Shown here piece by piece: positions 7,491 to 16,996 of a DNA stretch of 64,000 nucleotides (positions are counted from its first letter, which is position 1; each line of letters starts with the position of its first letter). The notes beneath the pieces are model-generated. The model saw only the letters and a list, made by a program, of their open reading frames with translations, did no database searches and was not told where the DNA came from. Both the position numbers and the translations under genes were made by a program. This DNA is from Nematocida ironsii (lineage: Eukaryota > Microsporidia): positions 1 to 64,000 of the forward strand of contig LTDK01000156.1 in assembly GCA_001642415.1 (NCBI GenBank), read 5' to 3'.

Positions 7491-9140
7491 ATGGACACGA
7501 ATGGTTATGATACAACTGGACTATCTTCATCGTTACTAGCAGTTGGCCTCCTGCTGCCTACAATTGCGACAGTATACTTCGCATCTGGAACAAAGAAGGC
7601 ACAGACAAAGTGTAAGTGTGCGCAGTGCTTAAGAATGAAAAAGAAATACAGAATTAACAAGTATAATTGGATGTTCTATGGTCTGCTACTTCTTTTAATT
7701 GTTCCAGTGTACAATATACTATTCAACCAATACGGAAGGAACACGAGCAACGATCCGTATAAGTTGCTAAATATATCACAGAATGCAACAAAAAAGGAAA
7801 TTGAAAAGGCATATCGTACGACAATAAAGAAGGCCAAATTTGTAAAGATAGACAAAACAAAGCAAAAAGAGCTTGTGCAGAGCATTCTCAAGGCAAAAGA
7901 CCTGCTGCTAGATGACAAGGCAAGAGAGCGGTGGGATGCATTTGGAGATGCGCCCGTAGTGAATAACCACACTATAGCCATACCTTCTTGGATTATGAGC
8001 AAGTACAATCCAGTTGTTCTTATTTTCTTATACGTACTGGTTCTTGGCGTGCTTCTTCCTAAGTGTGTGTCTTATATGTGGATGTATTCCTTTGAGTATT
8101 CATCAAGTGGAATATTGTATAAAAGCACAGAGTCACTGTACAGTGCACTAAAGCACATAGTGGTTGAGGATGTAGTTGGGCTATTAGCACTGCTAAGCAA
8201 GTACACCATAGAAATGTCTCAGTATAAAGAGAAAACAGACCCAAAAAACATTGAGAAGCTAAGAAAGATAATCAAGGAGAACTATGGCATGTCTCTTCCT
8301 ATGGACACAAATGTATTTATTCTATGCGTGTCTATACTTCTATTGAGAGATCCAGAGGTTCTGGCCTTAGTGAATGAAAAGGATGTGGAGTATTTACAGA
8401 ACTGGCTGGTTCTATCTTCACATGCAACAAAGAACCTGGCTGCAGCGGTTAAGAACAGTTTTTTGTATACACTGTCGATAGATCTAGAAAGAAGTATTAT
8501 TCAAAGTGTGCCAGATCCAATGTACTACCCAATGCAGGCAGGAATATCCTTTTCTGACATATTTGTTTCTAAGTATAAGAACAAACAGGTGGACGAGAGC
8601 ACAGAAATAGACAAAAAGATGTTTAAGATTGCTATATCTGGCATGGATATGTATAACGTATTTGATGGAATTGTTAAGGATGGCATGTTTATAACTGGGT
8701 CTGTGGATGCAATAATAAAGCTGCGGATAGATAGGGAGGGAGTAAATTCATACACTCCCACAGTCATTAAAAAGAGCGATAGCAAGATAAGCGACTCGGG
8801 GGATCTTGCGGATTTAGAGCAGAATTATGAAGAACTGTACCCCTCATCGCTAGAGAAGTATCCTATAAAAATCAAAGGAACTCATTTTGAGCCCGTGCAT
8901 GCACCAATGTACTTTGATGACCTCTTATATACATGGACATGCGTGCTGATGGTGAATAAGGATGTGCTATTTGAGTCGCATCCATTTACGCCAAGCAAAG
9001 CAGGCACCGATGTATTCTTTAAGGTTCCTGCACTGGCAAGCATTATTTCAACAAGAAGAGCAGAGATAGAAATTAAGCTAATCTGCGAAAAGTACTTTAA
9101 TAGAGATGTCACAAAAAAGCTATCAGTTCTAATTAAATAA
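7491..9140 (+). CDS. SEC63: ER translocation protein Sec63 with degenerate J domain
   Basis: A membrane protein of 549 residues of the Sec63 family, which normally recruits BiP to the Sec61 channel for post-translational import. It has membrane segments at about 15-32, 58-77 and 170-192 and a J-like domain at about 88-153. The following AFGD...IAIPSW and LPKCVSYMW segments match Sec63. The J domain keeps its helix pattern, but the HPD motif between helices II and III is KFV at 116-118. A CKCAQC cysteine group follows the first membrane segment. The C-terminal region (200-549) fits a divergent Sec63/Brl domain. It converges with eL13, 98 nt apart. Confidence 0.85.
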   Translation: MDTNGYDTTGLSSSLLAVGLLLPTIATVYFASGTKKAQTKCKCAQCLRMKKKYRINKYNWMFYGLLLLLIVPVYNILFNQYGRNTSNDPYKLLNISQNATKKEIEKAYRTTIKKAKFVKIDKTKQKELVQSILKAKDLLLDDKARERWDAFGDAPVVNNHTIAIPSWIMSKYNPVVLIFLYVLVLGVLLPKCVSYMWMYSFEYSSSGILYKSTESLYSALKHIVVEDVVGLLALLSKYTIEMSQYKEKTDPKNIEKLRKIIKENYGMSLPMDTNVFILCVSILLLRDPEVLALVNEKDVEYLQNWLVLSSHATKNLAAAVKNSFLYTLSIDLERSIIQSVPDPMYYPMQAGISFSDIFVSKYKNKQVDESTEIDKKMFKIAISGMDMYNVFDGIVKDGMFITGSVDAIIKLRIDREGVNSYTPTVIKKSDSKISDSGDLADLEQNYEELYPSSLEKYPIKIKGTHFEPVHAPMYFDDLLYTWTCVLMVNKDVLFESHPFTPSKAGTDVFFKVPALASIISTRRAEIEIKLICEKYFNRDVTKKLSVLIK

Positions 9141-9238
9141 ATTCTTATCTTTATTTTTATCTCCACTGACTGATTCAGACGCCCTTGTCTGACTCCTGTC
9201 CATCACTGGCACATAAAACCACGAATTGAACTGATTTT
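9141..9238. other. Less AT-rich convergent spacer, possible small RNA
   Basis: The 98 nt between the SEC63 and eL13 stop codons are visibly richer in G and C than other spacers here. They contain a short hairpin (CAGAC, GCCCTT, GTCTG, from about 9177) and repeated CTGA words, and end in a T-run. It may hold 3' end signals for both genes or a small RNA. No known RNA family is recognised. Confidence 0.25.
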
Positions 9239-9847
9239 TTACTTGCTAGCCTCCTGTCTGTGCTTTGGGTTGAGTGGCTTTAAAAGACCGTGCTTCTCTT
9301 TCCAAGACTTCATTCTGATGGTCTCCTCTCTCAGCTTGAACATCTCATCGCATGCAGATACTTCTGGCTTGACCTCGGACAGTGGCATAGACTCGATAAC
9401 AATCTTCTTCTTTTCTATTGGCATGATGGTAGTCTTGTGCTGTACTGCTCCTGCTTCAATTGCCTCCTTCTTTGTTTCATAGACAGTGATCTTTGATAAG
9501 TACTCCTTGATTCTCTCTACGTTAAGGTTAAGAGACTCAACGGATCTGGTGTATCTCTTCATATCAACTGAGATTCCCAGCTGTCTTGCCTTCTTTACGT
9601 CTAATCCAGCCTGCATTACCTCAACAATAGAAAATCCTCTTCCAAGTCTCTGCTTGATGTTGTATCTTCTGCTGTTTGCTCTGACTATGGGTCTAAGCAG
9701 CTCTACGTTCATTGGAGCTATTTTCTGTGCCTTCTCCTTTCTTATCTGGCTTCTAAGCTTTTTCTGGATTGGCTGGTGGAACCAGGTCTTGAATCTCAGA
9801 GAAGTCTTTTTGTAGTGTCCGGTACTTAATGCGTTATTGTGCTTCAT
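9239..9847 (-). CDS. RPL13: Ribosomal protein eL13
   Basis: A large-subunit protein of 202 residues starting MKHNNALSTGHYKK, as expected for eL13, with the conserved TWFHQP, LRPIVRANSRRYNIKQRLGRGF and LGISVD segments. Length matches the family. The ATG is preceded by AGGGAT, the G-run form of the ribosomal-gene motif in this window. It is divergent from uS9, with 218 bp between their starts. Confidence 0.97.
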   Translation of the reverse strand: MKHNNALSTGHYKKTSLRFKTWFHQPIQKKLRSQIRKEKAQKIAPMNVELLRPIVRANSRRYNIKQRLGRGFSIVEVMQAGLDVKKARQLGISVDMKRYTRSVESLNLNVERIKEYLSKITVYETKKEAIEAGAVQHKTTIMPIEKKKIVIESMPLSEVKPEVSACDEMFKLREETIRMKSWKEKHGLLKPLNPKHRQEASK

Positions 9848-10065
9848 ATCCCTGTATAAAGAATTAAAAAAAAGTATTTAAATACTTTCATGCAAAGAGT
9901 AAATTTGCTTAGAAATAAAGAGACGCCCGCAGAATTATAAGCAAATTAATTACATAAGCAGTAAAATATACTGATTATTACTAAATGAGTATAGTCCACT
10001 TGATTAACACCAGATGTTTACTTCTAATGAAAATCATAAATATTTTAATTTTTTACTCCCCTTGT

Positions 10066-10497
10066 ATGAGTATTCAGAGCATAACAGCAAAAGGAGGTAA
10101 AAAGACCGCTGTGGCAGTTAGCACATGTAAGAACACTGGGAAATTTGAGGTTACAGTTAACAAAAGGCCACTACACTTATTCAACCCAAAGATGATTCTA
10201 TCCAAGGTCATGGAGTTATTTACTATTCTTGATAAGAAGTACTACGAAGGACTATCATTCACTGTAGAAGTACGAGGAGGAGGAGATGTAGCTAAATTAT
10301 ATGCAGTAAGACAAGCACTAGCCAAGTCTTTAATCGCATACTATGGTAAGTATGTAGATGAGCAACTTAGAGCAGACATAAAAGACATGATAGTTAAGTA
10401 CGATAGATACATGGTAGTAACTGACTCAAGAAGAAAGGAGCCAAAGAAAGCAGGAGGACCAGGTGCCCGTGCAAGATACCAGAAGTCTTTCCGATGA
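10066..10497 (+). CDS. RPS16: Ribosomal protein uS9
   Basis: A small-subunit protein of 143 residues, exactly the length of yeast Rps16. Typical segments are GKKTAVAV, RGGGDVAKLYAVRQALAKSL, DSRRKEPKK and the C-terminal GARARYQKSFR that reaches the P-site tRNA. The frame is open for 27 codons upstream, but that part is hydrophobic and AT-derived; I start at 10066, directly after ACTCCCCTTGT, the C-run motif of ribosomal genes here. Confidence 0.97.
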   Translation: MSIQSITAKGGKKTAVAVSTCKNTGKFEVTVNKRPLHLFNPKMILSKVMELFTILDKKYYEGLSFTVEVRGGGDVAKLYAVRQALAKSLIAYYGKYVDEQLRADIKDMIVKYDRYMVVTDSRRKEPKKAGGPGARARYQKSFR

Positions 10498-10552
10498 GGG
10501 GAATAAATGCCTACTATTTTATATTCTATGATTCTAAATTATTTTATAGCAC

Positions 10553-11065
10553 ATGGAGCGGAATGACCGGCTATTAAAAGAGCTGCACGAAAAAGAAGAT
10601 GTGATTGCAGAGCTGAAGGAAAACAGCCGAAAGGAGCGGGACAGAATTGGAGTTCTTTATAAAAAAGTGGGGGCTCTTCAGGAAGAGATTGAGAGGTTAA
10701 AAGAGTTGCTGCGAAGTACTAAGAAGCACTTGTCTATATACGAAAGAAAAGCAGCAAGTGCTGAAAAAAGAGGAAAGGTCCAGACAAAAAAAGCACTCAG
10801 TCTTGTAAAAGAGCCGCAGAGTACACTCACTAGCAGAATTTTAGTACTGGAGTCAATTATAAGAGAGCTGGGCAGTCAGCTGAATCTTCCGGTGAATGAG
10901 ATTATAGCTCTTTCTGAAATATGTACGGAAAATGATCCACTTCTGAAGAATGTTCTGCAAAATAACGAAGAAAACGACAACAACGAAGATTTAATCGATT
11001 ATTTAGATAAAAATGGTGTAAACAGCATACTTGGCATAGAAATAGACCGATCTGGTATAGACTAG
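10553..11065 (+). CDS. Coiled-coil protein, unknown function
   Basis: A protein of 170 residues, 55 nt downstream of uS9 on the same strand. Residues 1-75 form a strong heptad-patterned coiled coil rich in Lys, Glu and Leu. The C-terminal half has a short helical region followed by an Asn/Asp-rich acidic stretch (NNEENDNNED) and a hydrophobic end. I do not recognise a family. It could be a small structural partner in a kinetochore, spindle-pole or tether complex, but nothing specific supports one. Confidence 0.7.
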   Translation: MERNDRLLKELHEKEDVIAELKENSRKERDRIGVLYKKVGALQEEIERLKELLRSTKKHLSIYERKAASAEKRGKVQTKKALSLVKEPQSTLTSRILVLESIIRELGSQLNLPVNEIIALSEICTENDPLLKNVLQNNEENDNNEDLIDYLDKNGVNSILGIEIDRSGID

Positions 11066-11186
11066 AAGTTCTGGGTATACCATGACTATCTATAAATAAA
11101 CAGCACAGTTCTTTGTATTCTCTATGTGCGCACTGTAGCATTATATTTTCGGGCCATTTATGCACGTTGTATTGTATCTGACTGGT

Positions 11187-11576
11187 TTATTTTGTATTTA
11201 CTCCAGATAAGTCGCTCAGCCTCTTCATCAATTTGATTTCTGCAATACTCGGTGCCGTGTTTTTTGATGGAATCTCCATTACCAGCGGAAACATTTCCTT
11301 TTTTTTCGGAAGTTCGTCCTTTAATGCATCCGCTGCTTTTCTCCCCAGAAATATCATTGCTATTTCTTTTCTTTCTATGAATATGTTATACTTAGATATT
11401 ACCTCAGCTGGGTCAGTTGTGTCAGATACAACATAAAAATAGTTGAACACCCCATGCACAGACTGGCAGGTCCACTCAGATCCGTTTATTCCCGTCAGTT
11501 TAAATCCATTAATTGTGGCTTCGTCTGCTAGAAAAGCAATTTTAGTACGTGAAGAGAGCCCAGTATTATGTGTCAT
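11187..11576 (-). CDS. VMA7: V-type proton ATPase subunit F
   Basis: A protein of 129 residues resembling Vma7, a stalk subunit of the V1 sector that links ATP hydrolysis to rotation. It has the family pattern IAFLADEATINGFKLTGI at the N-terminus, a central RKEIAMIFLGRKAA stretch and the MEIPSK motif near residue 104. The C-terminus is slightly longer than in yeast. A small hypothetical gene lies 34 nt upstream on the same strand. No other V-ATPase gene is in the window. Confidence 0.88.
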   Translation of the reverse strand: MTHNTGLSSRTKIAFLADEATINGFKLTGINGSEWTCQSVHGVFNYFYVVSDTTDPAEVISKYNIFIERKEIAMIFLGRKAADALKDELPKKKEMFPLVMEIPSKNTAPSIAEIKLMKRLSDLSGVNTK

Positions 11577-11610
11577 TTAAAAATTTAAATTCGAAATTGA
11601 ATTTAAATAG

Positions 11611-11916
11611 TTAATACGGCTTATTCATTCGCATGCCATCAGCACTTCCTTTTTTATACCTTGATGCGGCTGTTCTCCTTTTAAGCAAATATAAATACTT
11701 GGTGTAAGTAGTTATTGCAGGATCCTCTTCTCTTTCCTCAAGAATCGTATATATATTCTGGATGCTTTTTGTGGTTATTAAGTTTACTGCCTTGCAATTG
11801 TTCTCTGTGTTTGGTATTATAGTTATTCCATTGTTGTGCGTGAATGTTTCTATTTTTACATTCTCTATTGTAATTGTTTCTTTATTAAAAAGATCTTCTG
11901 GAGTTCCCTGGTGCAT
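11611..11916 (-). CDS. Small hypothetical protein
   Basis: A protein of 101 residues from an ATG at 11916, lying 34 nt upstream of VMA7 on the same strand. I do not recognise it. The first half looks beta-rich and the second helical, ending in a basic stretch (LKRRTAASRYKKGSADGMRM). There is no signal peptide or membrane segment. Position and composition favour a real gene. Confidence 0.6.
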   Translation of the reverse strand: MHQGTPEDLFNKETITIENVKIETFTHNNGITIIPNTENNCKAVNLITTKSIQNIYTILEEREEDPAITTYTKYLYLLKRRTAASRYKKGSADGMRMNKPY

Positions 11917-12385
11917 TGAAATTATTTAAATGCCTAAAATATTTAAGTTTTACTTTCAGAACATGTCTTCTCTGAAAATACTCTTATTAAATCACTGGTA
12001 AAGAATTAAATATTCTATGAGAAACAAATGCTGCTCGAGGTATAAAGGAAATCTTATAATTGTTTAAAATAAGAAGTATCAAGATGTTAATATTATTTAT
12101 AATACATATTTATACTTAAACACCCAAAAAGTCTGTTTGGTTAGTTTTTTACGCTTTTACTATTTTAGTATAAATTATGCTATAATTATAGAGTGCGGCA
12201 TAAATTCTCTTCTAAATAAGATTATTCTATTTAATTTACTGCTGTACTATAGAAGAATTCTAAATATAACAAGAAAGCTCTTTGTAAATACGTTTTACTG
12301 TGTATACCGAGCTTCTACAATTTTATTTTTATAATCCGTTGCATTTTGGATATATTTAGTTTTACTTTTTTACCCCCAGAACAAA
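11917..12385. promoter_or_regulatory. Divergent intergenic region before eL30
   Basis: 469 bp of AT-rich DNA. A 65-residue frame inside it starts with TTG and looks like noise. The end holds the eL30 start motif: ACCCCCAGA lies 6 to 14 nt before the ATG, after a T-rich stretch. Confidence 0.45.
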
Positions 12386-12712
12386 ATGAGTAGAAAAGCA
12401 AAGACGAATGTTTTAAGTGTTGCCTCACAGCTTCCATTAGTTATTAAAACAGGAAAATACCACGTAGGGTTCAGACAGACCATGAGTTCACTGATAAATG
12501 AAACAAGCAAGTACATTATTCTTACCAAGAACTACCCAGAGGTAAAGAAAATGCAGGTAGAGTACTACGCCAAACTTGGAGGAAATGTACCAGTATACAT
12601 GTTTGATGGATCTAACAGAGACTTAGCAAACTTGTGCGGAGCCCACTTTAGAATGGGAGTTATTTCTATTCTGGATGATGGAGAAGCAGACCTTATCCAA
12701 TTAACCGAATAA
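12386..12712 (+). CDS. RPL30: Ribosomal protein eL30
   Basis: A protein of 108 residues with the L7Ae-type RNA-binding fold, in the eL30 subfamily. Typical parts are KTGKYHVGFRQTMSSL, KYIILTKNYP, EYYAKLGG and ACGTA-like LANLCGAHFRMGVISILDDGEADL. Length equals that of yeast L30. The C-run ACCCCC lies just upstream of the ATG. It is convergent with the membrane protein at 12780, with 67 nt between them. Confidence 0.96.
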   Translation: MSRKAKTNVLSVASQLPLVIKTGKYHVGFRQTMSSLINETSKYIILTKNYPEVKKMQVEYYAKLGGNVPVYMFDGSNRDLANLCGAHFRMGVISILDDGEADLIQLTE

Positions 12713-12779
12713 AAAGCATAATGTGGTCTACTACAATTTTATTTATTCTCTCCCGGCCGCCTTAGAAGTATTCTTATTT

Positions 12780-13427
12780 CTATGCAAAGAATGCCAATTT
12801 TCTTTTATATTCATAAGAGCAAATGAAGAAACTCCAGTAGAAGACAAGATACCCGAAAAATAAAATATTTACAGAGTTAATAGCTAAAATAAAAAGTCTT
12901 TTTGTCTTTTTAAACGGTTCTTCCTGAAATAGAAGAATAAAGTGCACCAGAGACAAGGCAAGAATCACTGCAGGATAGAGTCCAATTGTGTTTATGTGCG
13001 AATCTATGCTCATGGCAAATAGAGAGGAATACCCCATAAGCAAAAGCATCATTGTGTAGACATATAATTCATCCGGGATTATCATGTTCAAAATAAACAC
13101 CAGGCTATATGGAGAGTACATGTAGAGTGTTACAATGCCTAATATCGACCACTTGGACAGAATGAAGTATATAGCTATTCTGCATGCACTGTCTGTATCG
13201 TATTCGGCTATAACATTGGATGCGCGCAGAAATATTATATATGCTATGTATAGAATAGTCAGAAGAGCACCAGCAGCAGAATAGTCTATTAATGCACATT
13301 TCACAATAAGCTTTATGATTGCTGAAAGAGGAATTCCAATCAGAACAGATGCTGTGTCTTCTCTTAGATGTAAAATCTTTTTATCATTAGATCTTCTGGC
13401 TGCTATAAATATCTGAAATGGTGTCAT
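12780..13427 (-). CDS. Polytopic membrane protein, unknown
   Basis: A protein of 215 residues with about six hydrophobic segments (roughly 28-45, 50-72, 85-102, 108-128, 140-165 and 180-205) and a short basic N-terminus. I cannot assign a family. A distant relation to Yip1-type trafficking proteins is possible from the size and topology, but the Yip1 signature visible in the gene at 53104 is absent here. Confidence 0.65.
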   Translation of the reverse strand: MTPFQIFIAARRSNDKKILHLREDTASVLIGIPLSAIIKLIVKCALIDYSAAGALLTILYIAYIIFLRASNVIAEYDTDSACRIAIYFILSKWSILGIVTLYMYSPYSLVFILNMIIPDELYVYTMMLLLMGYSSLFAMSIDSHINTIGLYPAVILALSLVHFILLFQEEPFKKTKRLFILAINSVNILFFGYLVFYWSFFICSYEYKRKLAFFA

Positions 13428-14225
13428 TCAGTGTTTTAATATTCTAATATTAAATATTAATTACATAGCTAAGAAAATTTAAACACGCCCCAAATAAGCA
13501 CATCAGTCATTAGAATAATTTAAAACAAGCAGAACATAAGAGTAGGAATATATTTCTATTGATTGGGTTGGGATATAGATAATTTAACCGGAAATGCACA
13601 CTAAAATTCTTTCTAGAGCATATTATAGGTATAATCTAAAATTACTCTATGTTTTTATTAGAACTATTGTACTACGTTGTATTATCTTACATATATAGCA
13701 TGATAATTAAAAATCATCGCTATTCTCATATACTCTTCTATATTATAAGGCCAAAACAATTTTCATTTTATTCTGAAATTCTTATATATTCTAAACAGTA
13801 TATATATGGTAATATTTAAAAACATATACAGTACACATATAATCATATATTATAACACATTTAAATACATCCTATAATATAATATTCAGACTGTATATAG
13901 CTATTCGTTCTAATATAGCCCAGAATAAGAAATAAACAGTTAATTCCTGCTGTATCCCTACAATTATATTGAATTTCTGGCTATATTGAGATATTTTCTT
14001 ATTTTGTGAAGTATTCTAAGCTATGTCTTCTATCTATTACTTCTAAAATAAAAATTCATTTAATTTCCAAGTGTTTATGCCTCTTTCTAATATTATTTTT
14101 ATTAAATCGTTATTATTAGCTGACTAATTGAAATAAAATACGATTTGCACCTTGCTGTATAAACATAGATAAATGCCTGTAAAATACAACCAGAAAAATT
14201 ATCTTGTTACTTTCTATGCCGAGTA
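13428..14225. other. AT-rich intergenic region
   Basis: 798 bp between the 5' end of the membrane protein gene and the 3' end of MRD1. It is very AT-rich, with no convincing frame, no tRNA-like fold and no copy of the dispersed repeats. I see nothing else in it. Confidence 0.5.
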
Positions 14226-15806
14226 CTACACCTGGGCTTTCTCAGCTACAATGTGTCTTCCATAGAGATGGACATGCCTTAACTTTCTAAGAAGGGTGTT
14301 TGCTGCATCACTTGACTGCATCTCAACAAAACAGAATCCTCGGTGGGTCCCATCTGCCTTTAAAGGCATTCGCAGTGTATAATCTGTTCCTATAAGGCCA
14401 GTCAGTAGCTCTGATAGCTCTCCCCGGCCTGCCTGGAATGGTACATTCTTTAGTATAAGTTTAAGCATAAGAGGGTCTTCCTTCTCTTTCTTAAGCTCAT
14501 TCTCTGCCGATTTTAGCCCTGAAACAGGTGGAAGGCCTGCCATTTCTCTAGCATACCTTTCTTTTGTTACCTTTAGATATTCTATATATATTGGCTGGTC
14601 TCTTATTCTGGTAAAGTTGTTTTGTTTAAGCTCCGCCATAGCATCAGACTTAGTTCCATATTCTAGAATAATAAGAGTCTTGGATGGGGAAAATACTGCT
14701 CTTATGTATTTGGTAAAGTGCTCTCTAATTTCTCCCTCTCTTATTCCGTATGGTATATTCTTAACCAATATGGACTTCTTGGATATAAACATGCAGATAC
14801 ACGGTTTTTTGCTGCAAGTACACTCTTCAGAGATTCCCTCGTCCTTTAAAAACATGCGGGTTCTTTCGATAAGTTCGCTTTCTAACAGCGCTATTTTACC
14901 ACCCACACCAATACCTCTGTCTTTAAGAATGTCTCGCTTAGAAACTTTCTTCTCTTTTGATGCAACGCCAAGAATTGCTGTAAAGTTAAAGAACACTGGA
15001 TTGTATCTTCCATGAGATAGATTGCTCTTGTTTTTATCAGTTACCTCCTCTACAGGCTTTCCTCTGCTTGGCAGTATTTTAATATGCTTTCCCTGGAATA
15101 GAATTGTCTCTCCTAATATTTTACACGCATCCTTAGGGAATGTATATGTAACTATCGCAAAGCCAGTGTTTAGTGTATGGCCCTCGCCCCATGAATCTGT
15201 TCTTTCTTTGTACTTCATAAACACCTCTGCCACCATTCCGTATTTACTGAATTCCTTCTCGACCTCCTCTTCTGTTGTAGTGTATGGTATACCATTGATA
15301 AATACCTCTCCAGTCTCCATTACTTTCTCTTTATTTTTTGTCTCTGCACTTTTTCGATACTTCTCAACAATATCCTCAAGTGACTCCTCCTTCTTTTCTT
15401 TTTTTTCCTTTTCTGGACTTTCATCATCTACCGTTATAGACCATGCATTCTCTTTTTTGGCCTGAAGAAGCTTTAGTATTTCTTTCATCTCCCCCACCTC
15501 AAGCCCATCACTTAGCGCTTTTTGGTGCTTCACTGGGCGGTCTTCATGCATACTCCTATTACGGGCCTCCTTGCTCTCGCTTTTCTGCACAACCAACTTG
15601 TTTCCATTGTAGTATGCCCGGTTATAGTACACTATACTGGCTTCAGATTCCTCTTCGGTCTTATATCCTATAAACGCAACTCCCCTGCTTTCCCCACGCA
15701 TCGTGCTTAGAAGACGCACGTCCGTCGGAATCCCCTTTGCAGAAAAATGCTCTTTTATATCCTGCTTTGTTGCAGTTACTGGTAAATTCTTAACTATAAT
15801 CCGCAT
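14226..15806 (-). CDS. MRD1: Multiple RRM protein Mrd1/RBM19
   Basis: An RNA-binding protein of 526 residues with four RRM domains at about 1-78, 165-248, 345-412 and 448-526. RNP motifs are visible, for example MRIIVKNLP, GVAFIGY, VFINGIPY and GFCFVEM. Between RRM2 and RRM3 the stretch FTAILGVASKEKKVSKRDIL...LLESELIERTRMFL matches the linker region of Mrd1. Mrd1 acts in the small-subunit processome in 35S pre-rRNA cleavage. Yeast Mrd1 is longer with five or more RRMs, so this is a reduced form. eS12 lies 67 nt upstream on the same strand. Confidence 0.85.
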   Translation of the reverse strand: MRIIVKNLPVTATKQDIKEHFSAKGIPTDVRLLSTMRGESRGVAFIGYKTEEESEASIVYYNRAYYNGNKLVVQKSESKEARNRSMHEDRPVKHQKALSDGLEVGEMKEILKLLQAKKENAWSITVDDESPEKEKKEKKEESLEDIVEKYRKSAETKNKEKVMETGEVFINGIPYTTTEEEVEKEFSKYGMVAEVFMKYKERTDSWGEGHTLNTGFAIVTYTFPKDACKILGETILFQGKHIKILPSRGKPVEEVTDKNKSNLSHGRYNPVFFNFTAILGVASKEKKVSKRDILKDRGIGVGGKIALLESELIERTRMFLKDEGISEECTCSKKPCICMFISKKSILVKNIPYGIREGEIREHFTKYIRAVFSPSKTLIILEYGTKSDAMAELKQNNFTRIRDQPIYIEYLKVTKERYAREMAGLPPVSGLKSAENELKKEKEDPLMLKLILKNVPFQAGRGELSELLTGLIGTDYTLRMPLKADGTHRGFCFVEMQSSDAANTLLRKLRHVHLYGRHIVAEKAQV

Positions 15807-15873
15807 TTAAAACTTTTACAAAAATACTTCTATATATTCCTACTTCCATTTCGGTTTATTTATTCTTATTCTC

Positions 15874-16272
15874 TTATTCAGCTAATCCCATGTTTCCAAA
15901 CAGAGTGTCTCTTCCTAGAGTGTTCTCTCCGAAATCCTCAATGGATGCAACTGCACACTTTGCATCTTTTACGATCTTTCCAGTCTCATCAAATTTGCAG
16001 ATTCCAACGTATCTGGCAAGCTCTACGTGGCTTTCTACCTTTAGAACTGGCACATCATACTGCTTAACTAATCCATCAATGATGTCCTTCATCTTTCTCT
16101 CATTGATCTCCTTGGACATAATAACAAGCTTAGATCTTCCTCCTATTAAAGACTTTGTCACCTGTCTAAATCCTTTGACCATACCTCCTACTTTTAAACT
16201 CGAGATGCACATGCTTTCAGATGCCTGTGTAATTGTCATTGCATTCTCTCCCTGTTGTAAGTTCATTTCCAT
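15874..16272 (-). CDS. RPS12: Ribosomal protein eS12
   Basis: A small-subunit protein of 132 residues with the L7Ae-type fold. GMVKGFRQVTKSLIGGRSKLVIMSKEINE and the C-terminal GENTLGRDTLF fit eS12. The first ATG at 16272 is used; an in-frame ATG two codons later is an alternative. The C-run GCCCCAG lies about 10 nt upstream of the start, as in uL18 and eL30. Confidence 0.94.
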   Translation of the reverse strand: MEMNLQQGENAMTITQASESMCISSLKVGGMVKGFRQVTKSLIGGRSKLVIMSKEINERKMKDIIDGLVKQYDVPVLKVESHVELARYVGICKFDETGKIVKDAKCAVASIEDFGENTLGRDTLFGNMGLAE

Positions 16273-16348
16273 TTCTGTACTGGGGCAGTAAAAATAAATT
16301 TTATATAGCTACTTGCTCAATGCAGAAAATACCCCAGTAAAAAAAAGT

Positions 16349-16819
16349 TCACTCCTTCTTCATCCACTGCGCCTTTTTCTTCTGCTCTTCATCCCGAAAC
16401 GTATTAATTGCTATTTTTATGTTTCTTGGTGTCTTTATCTCGCATAAACTCAGTTTTTGATTGTTAAAAAATATGTTTAGCAGTTTTAACTGCTCAGTCA
16501 GTGAATTCGTTACTGTTGACGATCTTCTAAGCAATCGTATAAATACGTATCCCTGTAGCATAATCACCCCAATTGTTTTCAAGTATATTTTAAATACAAG
16601 TCCTGTCAAATAGATTGAGTCCCTGCTATACACATCCCATAAGATATTGTACATTTTCCTATTAATATATAAAACATATGAACACACCATAATCATTAAT
16701 ACAACAAAGTATATAAACCTTCTTTTTGTTTCGTGTATATATTTGTTATTTAACTGTTTTTCAAATATAAGAATGTCTTTAATGGGATTTAATGGTCTAT
16801 CTACTTTAATTTCTTCCAT
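16349..16819 (-). CDS. SPO7: Spo7-like nuclear envelope phosphatase subunit
   Basis: A protein of 156 residues with two membrane segments (about 36-55 and 72-98) and the Spo7/NEP1-R1 layout: an N-terminal LNPIKDILIFEKQLNNKYIH helix, two membrane spans and a soluble C-terminal tail. Spo7 binds the Nem1 phosphatase, which activates lipin (Pah1) and controls phosphatidic acid use at the nuclear membrane. The next gene upstream on the same strand encodes a phosphatidic-acid-type acyltransferase, which fits a lipid theme but does not prove it. Assignment rests on topology and the N-terminal motif. Confidence 0.6.
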   Translation of the reverse strand: MEEIKVDRPLNPIKDILIFEKQLNNKYIHETKRRFIYFVVLMIMVCSYVLYINRKMYNILWDVYSRDSIYLTGLVFKIYLKTIGVIMLQGYVFIRLLRRSSTVTNSLTEQLKLLNIFFNNQKLSLCEIKTPRNIKIAINTFRDEEQKKKAQWMKKE

Positions 16820-16996
16820 GGCACAGGATATTCTTGTATAAAAAATTATTCTTATGGAATAAAAGAGTAGAAGGCTTTTATTATATGCGAAATTAGCATT
16901 TTCGCCATGGCGCTTTCAGATTATAATAATATACTATATAGTCTATGTATATTATTTAACATATAGTATATAAATCGAGCAATAGCAACAATACAC

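Noticed and set aside
9985..10065. N-terminal extension of uS9
   Set aside because: Hydrophobic AT-derived residues; the ATG at 10066 gives the exact family length and follows the C-run motif.
12137..12334. 65-residue frame upstream of eL30
   Set aside because: TTG start, hydrophobic low-complexity translation of AT-rich DNA.
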